A stretch of DNA of 5,866 nucleotides from Paracoccaceae bacterium (GCA_003535335.1 DOHJ01000036.1:1-5866); one strand, 5' to 3'; shown: positions 1-5,866, counted from the stretch's first letter. The notes: generated from the letters alone by a model not told the origin. Numbers and translations: made by a program.

Positions 1-37
1 GAGCAACCATTATGTAGCGAACTTTAGATTCGCTCGA
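1..37. other. Short region downstream of cobM with a 6-bp inverted repeat
   Basis: The 37 bases past the cobM stop contain AGCGAA (16-21) and TTCGCT (29-34), able to form a 6-bp stem with a 7-base loop. No T-run follows on the minus strand, so it is not a convincing intrinsic terminator. On the minus strand an ATG occurs at 10-8, followed by GTT GCT, but it has no clear Shine-Dalgarno sequence and only ten bases are visible. Whether another cob gene starts here cannot be decided. Confidence 0.3.
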
Positions 38-829
38 CTAGGTGTTGTGGTCTTCTACCAGATTCACCCCAACAACTGGTCGCAAAACATGCGGTTTTGC
101 TGGATCATAAAGCGCGCTATCCTTAAAATCCTGCACTTGACCCAGTACAGGGCCAACCAGAATCAGAGCTGTGCGGGTAATCTTTTTCGCCCGCACCTTT
201 TTACGGATATCTTTTAGAGTGCCGCGCAAGATGATTTCATCAGGCCAGCCAACCCGGTAAACAACGGCAACGGCACAATCCTCACCATAATGCGGTATCA
301 ACACCCGTTCGATTTCACGCATATTTCGAATGGCAAGATGGATTGCCAAAGTTGCCCCCGTACGGGCGAAATTCTCAAGCGTTTCGCCCTCGGGCATAGA
401 CGTGGATTGCATCGACATTCTGGTTAGCACGATCGATTGGGCGATTTCAGGAACGGTTAACTCTTGGCCCAAAGCCGCCGCCGCCGCCGCGTAGGTCGGC
501 ACACCGGGAATTATCTGATACGGAATATCATCGCTGCGCAGGCGTCTTATTTGTTCGGCAATAGCGCCATAAAGCGATGGATCACCTGAATGTACCCGCG
601 CAACATCTTCGCCGCGGCGATGTGCCTTTAAAATTTCCGCATGCGTATCGTCAAGCGTCATCGCAACAGTGTCCAGCACCTTTGCCCCGTCAGGCGCCCC
701 GGCAACAACCTCTTGGGGCACAAGTGATCCGGCAAATAGACAGACCGGACAGCTGGAAATAATGCGCTGCGCTTTCAAGGTTAATAGTTCAGGGTCACCC
801 GGACCAGCACCAATAAAATAAACTGTCAT
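38..829 (-). CDS. cobM: Precorrin-4 / cobalt-precorrin-4 C11-methyltransferase (CobM/CbiF)
   Basis: This 263-residue protein is a cytoplasmic SAM-dependent uroporphyrin-III-type methyltransferase that methylates C11 of (cobalt-)precorrin-4. Visible family motifs are the N-terminal GAGPGDPELLTLKA (residues 7-20), the AGSLVP segment (33-38), the SAM-loop SGDPSLYGA (81-89), and PGVPTY followed by an alanine run and LGQELTVP (108-127), which is characteristic of CobM/CbiF among its paralogues. Length matches the usual 250-270 residues. The ATG is preceded by GGAG at 840-837 with a 7-base spacer, and the start overlaps the cbiG-cobJ stop as ATGA, so translation is probably coupled. The stop is TAG. 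It is the last complete gene of the chain. Its product is the substrate for lactone opening by the CbiG domain encoded immediately upstream. Sequence alone does not say whether the substrate carries cobalt. Confidence 0.95.
   Translation of the reverse strand: MTVYFIGAGPGDPELLTLKAQRIISSCPVCLFAGSLVPQEVVAGAPDGAKVLDTVAMTLDDTHAEILKAHRRGEDVARVHSGDPSLYGAIAEQIRRLRSDDIPYQIIPGVPTYAAAAAALGQELTVPEIAQSIVLTRMSMQSTSMPEGETLENFARTGATLAIHLAIRNMREIERVLIPHYGEDCAVAVVYRVGWPDEIILRGTLKDIRKKVRAKKITRTALILVGPVLGQVQDFKDSALYDPAKPHVLRPVVGVNLVEDHNT
473..490 (-). repeat. Short GCC/GGC trinucleotide run encoding six alanines in CobM
   Basis: Six consecutive alanine codons at CobM residues 114-119 form a short near-perfect trinucleotide run. 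The alanine-rich helix after PGVPTY is a normal feature of the family, so the run is probably conserved protein sequence and not an expanded repeat. Confidence 0.5.
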
Positions 830-2628
830 GATAGGTCTCCATCTATTTTTCGGGCGTAACCGCGCGGGGTAAACATGCGCGGCCCTTCGCCAAGCTTTGC
901 CAATCTTGAGTGTGACGATCCAACCAAAACTACGGTCAGCATATCGACCTCATCGACCTTAAGGTCTGATAGTTTTCGGTACCGGATATTTTCCTCGGGC
1001 CGCCCCAATGAGCTGGCTAGCATTACAGGGGTATTAGCAGGGCGATACTGCAATAAAATATCCCGTGCCTCGGCAAGCAAAGTGCGCCTACGTTTTGAAA
1101 CCGGATTATAAAACGCAATTACAAAATCACCCTCGGCGGCTGCTTTTAACCGCTTAAGGATATCTTCGCGCGGGGTCAAAAGGTCAGATAGCGAAATTGC
1201 GCAAAAGTCATGGCCCAAAGGGGCACCAGCACGGGCCGCAGCACCTTGAAGGGCTGAAACACCCGGCGCTGAAATGACCTCAATTCGCCTTGCTGCATCC
1301 GAAACACCACAGGCATCAGGTCCACGATCCAGCAGTTCAAAAACCAACGCAGCCATGGCGTAAATACCTGCATCACCTGAGCAAATCAGTGCAATATTCT
1401 TGCCCTTTCCTGCCTGCTCCAATGCGTACCGGCAACGCTCTTCTTCGCCGCCCAGTGGAAAATCAGTGCGTATTTTTCCAACAGCCAGAGGCCCAAGAAG
1501 ATCGATATAAAGACCATAACCAACCAGTTCATCGGATTGTGCAATCAATTGGCTTGCTTGCGGAGTTCGCCAGCTGTGTTGTCCGGGGCCAATGCCAATT
1601 ATTGAAAGTTTGCCGCGGGAACGGCCATTTTGGTGTAATATAGGCTCTAACGTGCGCGAAACAGCGCATGTGCAATTTGCAGTTTTTTGTTTTTCGATTA
1701 CCAGTACAGCAGCATCATTGGATGCAGCTAATGCGGCAGCCTCTGAAACGCCGTGGCACCCGACCTCGGCAAAAACCACATCGGAAGGGTTCGCCAGCTT
1801 ATCCCGCTTTTCTTCAAGCTCATCTGAGGTAAAGAGACGAAACGGCACATCAAGCCGCTGCGCAACTTTTATAATCGCGGGCTCGTCGCCCTTTAGGTCA
1901 ATTGAATTAACCGATGCAATTGCACCTTTGGCAATTCCCGCATCATCTAAGGATTTTGTTACCAAATCCCATAATTCATCAGGGTCAGCACCACGCGCAC
2001 AACCTAACCCCAAGGCAAACCTTTTAGGGTGATAAACCAGACAGGTACTTGTGCCTTCTGCGGGTTTGTCAGTCACATGAATTTCAAATGTTCCATTTTT
2101 ATCAGCAGGGATTTCAAACAGGTTCTCACCGGTTAACTTAACACCTGCGCCTCCCAAAATTGCTGCCATAACGGGTTTAGCATGTTCTGGGTTTGCTAGA
2201 CGGTAACCAATTGGTGGATCATCCAAGGCAACACCCAGCGTAACATCACCGGCAGTTGTTATTGCCGCCAGACCGCCAGTTATATCCGAAATCTGTTTTG
2301 CCAATTTGTTCGCGCCACGATGTCCGCCCAACAATGGCACAACCACATTTCCATCATCTGAAACGGCCAGTACTGGTGGCTCATTGTGCTTGTTAATTAA
2401 TAGTGGGGCAACGGCGCGGATCAAAATCCCACAAGCACAGATACCAATTATTGGAGTCCCAGATGCAAACAGGCTGCGAATGTGTTCCAGCGTATCAGGA
2501 AAATATGCAGCAGCAATATCAACACGTCCTAAGCGCCCATGCAGTTGCAAATCCATTGCCTTCGCAATTTTTTGAGCCGTTGGCTCGCCTGATCGTGACA
2601 GACATAAAACAACAGGTTTCACAGCCAT
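826..2628 (-). CDS. cobJ: Fused CbiG (cobalt-precorrin-5A hydrolase) and CobJ/CbiH (precorrin-3B C17-methyltransferase)
   Basis: A 600-residue bifunctional protein. Residues about 1-335 are CbiG. They include the N-terminal domain motif GILIRAVAPLL (67-77) and GGHRGANKLAKQIS (101-114), a linker region, and the C-terminal CobE-like domain with ALGLGCARGADPDELWDLV (205-223), FAEVGCHGVSEAAAL (286-300) and KTANCTCAVSR (315-325). From about residue 340 a CobJ/CbiH methyltransferase follows, with SIIGIGPG (342-349), LVGYGLYIDLLGP (368-380), CSGDAGIYAMA (416-426), APGVSALQGAAARAGAPLGHDFCAISLSD in pieces over 454-482, and FYNPVSKRR (507-515). CbiG opens the ring-A delta-lactone and releases acetaldehyde. 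CobJ methylates C17, and CbiH-type enzymes also contract the ring. Both halves look intact. The start overlaps cobI by 10 bp and has a very strong ribosome binding site. The full CbiG, not just a CobE-like domain, points to the cobalt-early route, which is inference. Confidence 0.94.
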   Translation of the reverse strand: MAVKPVVLCLSRSGEPTAQKIAKAMDLQLHGRLGRVDIAAAYFPDTLEHIRSLFASGTPIIGICACGILIRAVAPLLINKHNEPPVLAVSDDGNVVVPLLGGHRGANKLAKQISDITGGLAAITTAGDVTLGVALDDPPIGYRLANPEHAKPVMAAILGGAGVKLTGENLFEIPADKNGTFEIHVTDKPAEGTSTCLVYHPKRFALGLGCARGADPDELWDLVTKSLDDAGIAKGAIASVNSIDLKGDEPAIIKVAQRLDVPFRLFTSDELEEKRDKLANPSDVVFAEVGCHGVSEAAALAASNDAAVLVIEKQKTANCTCAVSRTLEPILHQNGRSRGKLSIIGIGPGQHSWRTPQASQLIAQSDELVGYGLYIDLLGPLAVGKIRTDFPLGGEEERCRYALEQAGKGKNIALICSGDAGIYAMAALVFELLDRGPDACGVSDAARRIEVISAPGVSALQGAAARAGAPLGHDFCAISLSDLLTPREDILKRLKAAAEGDFVIAFYNPVSKRRRTLLAEARDILLQYRPANTPVMLASSLGRPEENIRYRKLSDLKVDEVDMLTVVLVGSSHSRLAKLGEGPRMFTPRGYARKIDGDLS

Positions 2629-3320
2629 GGATCACCCCCTTTTACTAGTAAAATCATAGAAAAATACGGTGCCTTGTCCGGTGCATCCACCAAGGGCATC
2701 TTGCGTTCGGCAGCCAAGGTTGCGCGCTCGATATATACGGCTTTTCCAAGCAGGCCCAGATCTTTGATAACATCCCGAATCCTTGCTAGATGACGACCGA
2801 CCTTCATAATCACCAAACTATCCGAGAACTCAATCTGGGCACGCAATAAATCAGTCTCTAACGGGCCGGGAATAACGCTTAACACTTCATTCCTTGCAGC
2901 CAAAGGCAGGCCGAGCGCAGCCGCACTTGCAGTCATTGAGGTCACTCCGGGTACAATTTCGGTGCTAAACCGTTTCGAAAGCCGGGCGTAAAGGTACATG
3001 AATGAGCCATAGAAAAACGGATCCCCCTCACAAAGCACAACAACATTTGTTCCTGCGGCTAAAACGGTCGCAATTTCATCTGCCGCTTTGTCATAGGCCG
3101 CCTGGGCTGGTTCGCGTGCAGTGGTCATCGGAATTTCGATACTAATTTCACGCAGATTTGCAGAAAAATACGGCACCGCGATTGAGCGTGCAAAACTATC
3201 GCCACCAATCAATGCCGGATACGCCACAACCTTGGCTGTTTCAATCAGCCGCACAGCCTTTAAGGTCAAAAGCTCACTATCACCCGGCCCTAGCCCGATT
3301 CCGTAAAGAGTGCCGTTCAT
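2619..3320 (-). CDS. cobI: Precorrin-2 / cobalt-precorrin-2 C20-methyltransferase (CobI/CbiL)
   Basis: This 233-residue SAM-dependent methyltransferase methylates C20 of precorrin-2 or cobalt-sirohydrochlorin, the first committed corrin step after chelation. Family motifs are GIGLGPGDSELLTLKA (7-22), VAYPAL (32-37), the SAM loop CEGDPFFYGSFMYL (97-110), and EIVPGVTSMTASAAALGLPL (121-140). KVGRHLARI (173-181) and YIERAT (196-201) follow. CEGDPFFYGSFMYL with VPGVTSMTA separates CobI/CbiL from CobM, CobJ and CobA, and the length is normal for the family. The ATG overlaps the cobL stop as ATGA. The nearest purine-rich site, GGAG at 3336-3333, is 12 bases away, which is long, so initiation probably depends on ribosomes finishing cobL. 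The 3' end overlaps cbiG-cobJ by 10 bp. Cobalt-containing and cobalt-free substrates cannot be separated by inspection. Confidence 0.94.
   Translation of the reverse strand: MNGTLYGIGLGPGDSELLTLKAVRLIETAKVVAYPALIGGDSFARSIAVPYFSANLREISIEIPMTTAREPAQAAYDKAADEIATVLAAGTNVVVLCEGDPFFYGSFMYLYARLSKRFSTEIVPGVTSMTASAAALGLPLAARNEVLSVIPGPLETDLLRAQIEFSDSLVIMKVGRHLARIRDVIKDLGLLGKAVYIERATLAAERKMPLVDAPDKAPYFSMILLVKGGDPWL
2629..2642 (-). promoter_or_regulatory. Extended Shine-Dalgarno site for cbiG-cobJ
   Basis: On the minus strand the 14 bases before the ATG at 2628 read AAAGGGGGTGATCC. The usual 16S rRNA 3' end (GGATCACCTCCTTTCT, from general knowledge) would pair with all 14 positions, 13 by Watson-Crick pairs and one G-U wobble. 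The site lies inside the last codons of cobI (residues KGGDP near its end), so it is constrained by two functions. It supports the ATG at 2628 as the true start. Confidence 0.8.
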
Positions 3321-4519
3321 CGCTTAATCAAGCTCCATTGGGTAACAGGCCGCAAAGGTTTCCAGCTGGTTAGTTTGCCAATTTTATCGGACCGGCTAAT
3401 TTGTATTTTAACCAGATCACCGCCATATTTACGCTGCAAATCATGCAAGATTGCTTCACTTTCAAGTGTGACCGTGTTTGCCACAAGCCGGCCCAGAGGG
3501 CGTAGTTTTTCCCAAGCATTCTGGAATGTTTTATGACTTAATCCGCCACCAATAAAAATTGCATCAGGCGCTTCCAGATCATCTAGCGCGTCAGGTACAA
3601 CACCATCAATCAGTTCCAGTTTTGGAACGCCCAGCGCCAATGCGTTTGCGGCTGCCATTGCACGACGATCAGCGCGCGGTTCAATGCCGATTGCGCGCGC
3701 ATATCTTGCGGCGCGCATCCATTCCACTGCAATAGAGCCACATCCAGCCCCGATATCCCAAAGCAAAGCACCCCGCATTGGCATTAATTTGGCCAAGCTA
3801 ACGGCGCGAACTTCTTGTTTGGTCATGGTGCCATCGTGTTTAAATAAATCATCCGCCAAACCGGGAACCCGAGGCAAAAGCGCGGCATTTGTTGCAGCCA
3901 CGCAATCAACCGCTAGTGTGTTAAATGGTGGCACAATGTTAGCCCAGCTTTCGGCCAATCCATCAAAGCGGGCTTCATCCTTGCCGCCCATATTGGCCAG
4001 CACAGTCATCCGGCTTTTCCCAAACCCTCTAGCGGTTAGGAACGTGGCAATTTGCGATGGTGTCTCGGATCCGGTTGTTAAAATTAGCAACCTTTGATTT
4101 GGCTGAATAAATGCAATCATCTGTTCAACTGGGCGACCATGCACCGTCAGGGTTTCCAGATCAGCCATAGACCAACCCATCCGCGCGGCGGCCAACTGGA
4201 AGGCTCCGACCTGCGGATGATAAGTAATTTCCGATTGCTTGATTGAATCACCAATTTTGACCCCGACAGAATACCACAACGGATCACCCGACGCCAAAAT
4301 CACAACACGCTTGCCACGCAATTCGGTCAGTTTGTCAATCAGCGCATTGAATGGCGATGGCCAGCTAATGCGTTCAGCACCAATTTCCTGCGCCAGCGCA
4401 TGATGACGATTGCCGCCAATAATGACCTCGGCAGTTTCAACAACGGTGCGGGTTGCCGAGTTTAGCCCGTCAATTCCATCTTCGCCAATCCCAACAATAT
4501 GTAGCCATGCCTGCATCAT
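3317..4519 (-). CDS. cobL: Precorrin-6B C5,15-methyltransferase (decarboxylating), CbiE-CbiT fusion (CobL)
   Basis: A 400-residue fusion typical of CobL. It methylates C5 and C15 of (cobalt-)precorrin-6B/7 and decarboxylates the C12 acetate. Residues about 1-215 are the CbiE-type methyltransferase, with HIVGIGEDGIDGL (7-19), IIGGNRHH (33-40), ILASGDPLWYSVG (74-86), HPQVGAFQLAAARMGW (101-116) and TVHGRP (125-130). Residues about 220-400 are the CbiT domain, a Rossmann-type methyltransferase, with the junction LFKHDGTMTKQEVRA (225-239), SAM motif I WDIGAGCGSIAVEW (254-267), acidic E280 after strand 2, and FIGGG (322-326). The first ATG (4519) overlaps the cobH stop as ATGA. A second in-frame ATG follows immediately at 4516 and sits 7 bases from GGAGG rather than 4, so either may be used. 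Its stop overlaps cobI by 4 bp. No truncation is evident. Confidence 0.95.
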   Translation of the reverse strand: MMQAWLHIVGIGEDGIDGLNSATRTVVETAEVIIGGNRHHALAQEIGAERISWPSPFNALIDKLTELRGKRVVILASGDPLWYSVGVKIGDSIKQSEITYHPQVGAFQLAAARMGWSMADLETLTVHGRPVEQMIAFIQPNQRLLILTTGSETPSQIATFLTARGFGKSRMTVLANMGGKDEARFDGLAESWANIVPPFNTLAVDCVAATNAALLPRVPGLADDLFKHDGTMTKQEVRAVSLAKLMPMRGALLWDIGAGCGSIAVEWMRAARYARAIGIEPRADRRAMAAANALALGVPKLELIDGVVPDALDDLEAPDAIFIGGGLSHKTFQNAWEKLRPLGRLVANTVTLESEAILHDLQRKYGGDLVKIQISRSDKIGKLTSWKPLRPVTQWSLIKR

Positions 4520-5151
4520 TTTTCCTCCGGCAATCCAGCGGCTAATGCGTTTACTGCTGCGGATGCCATTGCTGACCCACCCCGACGTCCGCGCAACGCT
4601 ATGAATTCACAACCTCTTGGGTTTTGGGCTAACTCTGCCTTGCTTTCTGCTGCTCCGACAAACCCTACGGGAAAACCGAGGATTAGTGCCGGTTTCGGCC
4701 AACCACTGTCTAATAATTCGAGTAAATGAAACAAGGCTGTTGGCGCATTGCCAATAACAACAACAGCGCCTTTAATCTGGTCACGCCACAATTCAACTGC
4801 AGCAGCAGATCGTGTGTTACCAATTTCTGTGGCAAGATTTTGAACCGAGGGATGGTTAAGCGTTACAATAACGTCGTTGTTTGCAGGAAGATAGCGGCGA
4901 ATTATGCCCGCGCCAACCATTTCACAATCACATAAAACCGGCGCACCAGTCTCTAACGCGGCTTTTCCTGCACGATATGCATTGCCTGAGTATGCCAGCC
5001 GGTCTGCAACCTCGACCATCCCGCATGCATGAATTAAACGGATTGCTACGGATTCCAGCCCCGCATCAAAGCGCTCCAAACGCGCTTCGCGTCGAACTGT
5101 TGCATAACTTTCGGCGTATATTGCGGAGGGCTCTTTTTTATACGGTCTCAT
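4516..5151 (-). CDS. cobH: Precorrin-8X methylmutase (CobH/CbiC)
   Basis: This 211-residue enzyme moves the methyl group from C11 to C12 of (cobalt-)precorrin-8, giving (hydrogeno/cob)yrinate. Family landmarks are IYAESYATVRREA (11-23), RLIHACGMVE (38-47), whose His41 matches the catalytic histidine of P. denitrificans CobH, CDCEMVGAGI, NHPSVQNLA followed by TRSAAAVELW, IGNAPTALFHLLEL, ILGFPVGFVGAAESK, and the C-terminal RGRRGGSAMASAAVNALA. The frame stays open upstream to 5496, but those 115 residues are a shadow of the His-rich cbiX sequence (Met/Thr/Ile-rich) and resemble nothing in the family. The ATG at 5151 has AAGGTG at 5161-5156 and gives the normal family length. It overlaps cbiX by 14 bp and cobL by 4 bp (ATGA). 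Confidence is high in both product and corrected start. Confidence 0.94.
   Translation of the reverse strand: MRPYKKEPSAIYAESYATVRREARLERFDAGLESVAIRLIHACGMVEVADRLAYSGNAYRAGKAALETGAPVLCDCEMVGAGIIRRYLPANNDVIVTLNHPSVQNLATEIGNTRSAAAVELWRDQIKGAVVVIGNAPTALFHLLELLDSGWPKPALILGFPVGFVGAAESKAELAQNPRGCEFIALRGRRGGSAMASAAVNALAAGLPEEK
4524..4528 (-). promoter_or_regulatory. Shine-Dalgarno site for cobL with tandem ATG
   Basis: GGAGG on the minus strand lies within the last codons of cobH. It is 4 bases before the ATG at 4519 and 7 bases before the ATG at 4516. The second spacing is nearer the usual optimum, so the mature CobL may begin MQAW rather than MMQAW. The two choices differ by one residue. Confidence 0.65.
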
Positions 5152-5866
5152 GGGGCACCTTAAACGGGGGTTTTTTGCGCGCACTTTCCGGCCCATGCGG
5201 GTGTTTGGCGTGGGGGTATTCAGGGTGTGCATGATCATGATGTGCGTGATCGTGATCATGGTTGTGGTGGCCATCATGGTGATGATGGTGGTGGTCATCC
5301 ATATCCAACCGACATTCCCCCGTGCAAAAATCATCACACTCCACGCAGGTTTCAACCGTTGCGCCGGGCGCATTTGCACCTTGCCCTTCAACATGGTGAT
5401 GATGGCTTTCCTGTACTGCGCCGACTTCGGCCTCAAAACCCAGAATCTGCGTGCGGTATTTGCAGGTCCCACAGGTGGGCGGCGGCGCTTCGCCAAGCTG
5501 TTCAGTTATCCGTTCGGCAAATGTCTCAAGAACCTTGGGGTGGTCATTTAGATAAGGGGCCTTAATAAACTGAATATCCGGGTGTGCAGCTGCGACTCGA
5601 TCGGTAAAGCCGTAAATCCGGTCAATCAAAACACCGGCAAAAAGGAAATACGGAAACACGATTACCCGCTTATAACCCAGTTTGGCAGTATGTTCCAAAC
5701 AGGGTTGCACCAGCGGGAAGGTCACACCGGAATAGCCGATTTCACACCAGCCAAAGCCCATTCCTTCCCAAAGCATCCGGCCAATTTTGGCGACATTTCC
5801 ATTGGCATCGGGATCAGAAGCACCACGGCCGATAATCACCAGACAGGTTTCTTCTAGCGGCAAATC
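5138..5866 (-). CDS. cbiX: Sirohydrochlorin cobaltochelatase CbiX (long form), C-terminal part, 5' end outside window
   Basis: The reading frame is open to the window edge (GAT at 5866-5864), so the TTG at 5863 is probably an internal leucine. The visible part is the second half of a long-form CbiX, which inserts cobalt into sirohydrochlorin. Recognisable chelatase sequence includes IIGRGASDPDANGNVAKIGR (5836-5774), GMGFGW, YSGVTFPLVQP, VIVFPYFLFAGVL and IKAPYLNDHP. The histidines used for catalysis in CbiX-type enzymes are absent here (GRG in place of GHG), which fits an active site in the missing N-terminal half. After the fold comes CGTCKYR (CxxC, 5473-5462), where B. megaterium CbiX holds an Fe-S centre. 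Next are SHHHH (5407-5393), a C-x2-C-x3-C-x3-C cluster (5347-5312), and a tail with 18 His in 33 residues (5293-5195). The stop is TAA, overlapping cobH by 14 bp. It is the first visible gene of the operon. Confidence 0.92.
   Translation of the reverse strand, partial: DLPLEETCLVIIGRGASDPDANGNVAKIGRMLWEGMGFGWCEIGYSGVTFPLVQPCLEHTAKLGYKRVIVFPYFLFAGVLIDRIYGFTDRVAAAHPDIQFIKAPYLNDHPKVLETFAERITEQLGEAPPPTCGTCKYRTQILGFEAEVGAVQESHHHHVEGQGANAPGATVETCVECDDFCTGECRLDMDDHHHHHHDGHHNHDHDHAHHDHAHPEYPHAKHPHGPESARKKPPFKVPHETV
5156..5161 (-). promoter_or_regulatory. Shine-Dalgarno site deciding the cobH start
   Basis: AAGGTG on the minus strand lies 4 bases before the ATG at 5151, inside the last codons of cbiX. 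It supports starting cobH here and not at the far-upstream ATG at 5496 in the same frame. Confidence 0.7.
5195..5293 (-). repeat. Low-complexity His/Asp codon tract in cbiX
   Basis: The 33 codons here encode 18 histidines interspersed with Asp, Ala, Gly, Asn and Pro, beginning with six consecutive His. At the DNA level this is an imperfect CAT/CAC/GAT trinucleotide repeat. Such tails in CbiX, CobW and other metal-handling proteins are thought to bind or store divalent metals such as cobalt or nickel. The repetitive DNA may vary in length between strains by whole codons. Confidence 0.8.

Noticed and set aside
1..37. Intrinsic terminator after cobM
   Set aside because: The stem is only 6 bp and no T-run follows it on the transcribed strand. 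A stem this short can easily arise by chance.
1176..1376. Minus-strand 66-codon frame inside the CobJ domain
   Set aside because: Alternative frame within an intact, motif-rich gene, with no supporting signal.
1290..2032. Plus-strand frames of 117 and 146 codons opposite cbiG-cobJ
   Set aside because: They lie wholly antisense to a well-conserved gene, show no family motifs and are typical chance frames.
3684..4097. Plus-strand frame of 137 codons opposite cobL
   Set aside because: Antisense shadow of the conserved CbiE/CbiT coding sequence, with no recognisable motif.
5152..5496. N-terminal extension of cobH, 115 residues
   Set aside because: Out-of-frame shadow of cbiX. The downstream ATG at 5151 has a Shine-Dalgarno site and gives the standard family length.
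5150..5551. Plus-strand frame encoding a Met/Val/Ile-rich hydrophobic stretch, resembling a membrane protein
   Set aside because: It is the exact antisense of the cbiX His/Asp codons. CAT/CAC/GAT repeats read as ATG/GTG/ATC on the other strand. No ribosome binding site or recognisable family.
5861..5863. TTG as a true start codon giving a 241-residue CbiX
   Set aside because: The frame continues upstream to the window edge, and the visible sequence begins at the middle of the long-form CbiX fold, with the catalytic half missing.
5138..5866. Cobalamin riboswitch or promoter
   Set aside because: No non-coding space exists on the upstream side within the window. The region is coding to the edge.

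Overview
The window is one compact stretch of a vitamin B12 (cobalamin) corrin-ring biosynthesis operon, read entirely on the minus strand. Base composition is balanced by eye. The protein style (a long CbiX with a His/Cys-rich tail, CobL as a CbiE-CbiT fusion, and a CbiG-CobJ fusion) suggests an alphaproteobacterium, most likely a moderate-GC member of the Rhodobacterales/Roseobacter group. That assignment is inference from remembered family features, not from a database search.

In transcription order (right to left) the genes are: cbiX, cut by the right edge so only its C-terminal part is visible (5866-5138); cobH/cbiC (5151-4516); cobL/cbiET (4519-3317); cobI/cbiL (3320-2619); a cbiG-cobJ fusion (2628-826); and cobM/cbiF (829-38). 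Every neighbouring pair overlaps (14, 4, 4, 10 and 4 bp), so there is no intergenic space until the 37 bases beyond cobM. No promoter, cobalamin riboswitch, tRNA, mobile element or CRISPR array is visible. The operon's control region must lie beyond the right edge.

The genes cover consecutive steps from sirohydrochlorin/precorrin-2 towards hydrogenobyrinate or cobyrinate. CbiX inserts cobalt, CobI methylates C20, CobJ methylates C17 (with ring contraction), CobM methylates C11, the CbiG domain opens the ring-A lactone and releases the two-carbon fragment, CobL methylates C5 and C15 with decarboxylation, and CobH moves the C11 methyl to C12. CbiX together with a full-length CbiG is a signature of the cobalt-early ('anaerobic') route. 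The order H-L-I-J-M and the Cob-type architecture resemble clusters of the cobalt-late ('aerobic') route. CobG/CobZ, CobK/CbiJ and CobF/CbiD are not in the window.

I do not see an undescribed biological system here. The points most worth a second look are the metal-binding tail of CbiX with two separate cysteine motifs, the CbiG-CobJ fusion with its pathway implications, the fully overlapping gene chain, and an unusually extended Shine-Dalgarno match in front of cbiG-cobJ.
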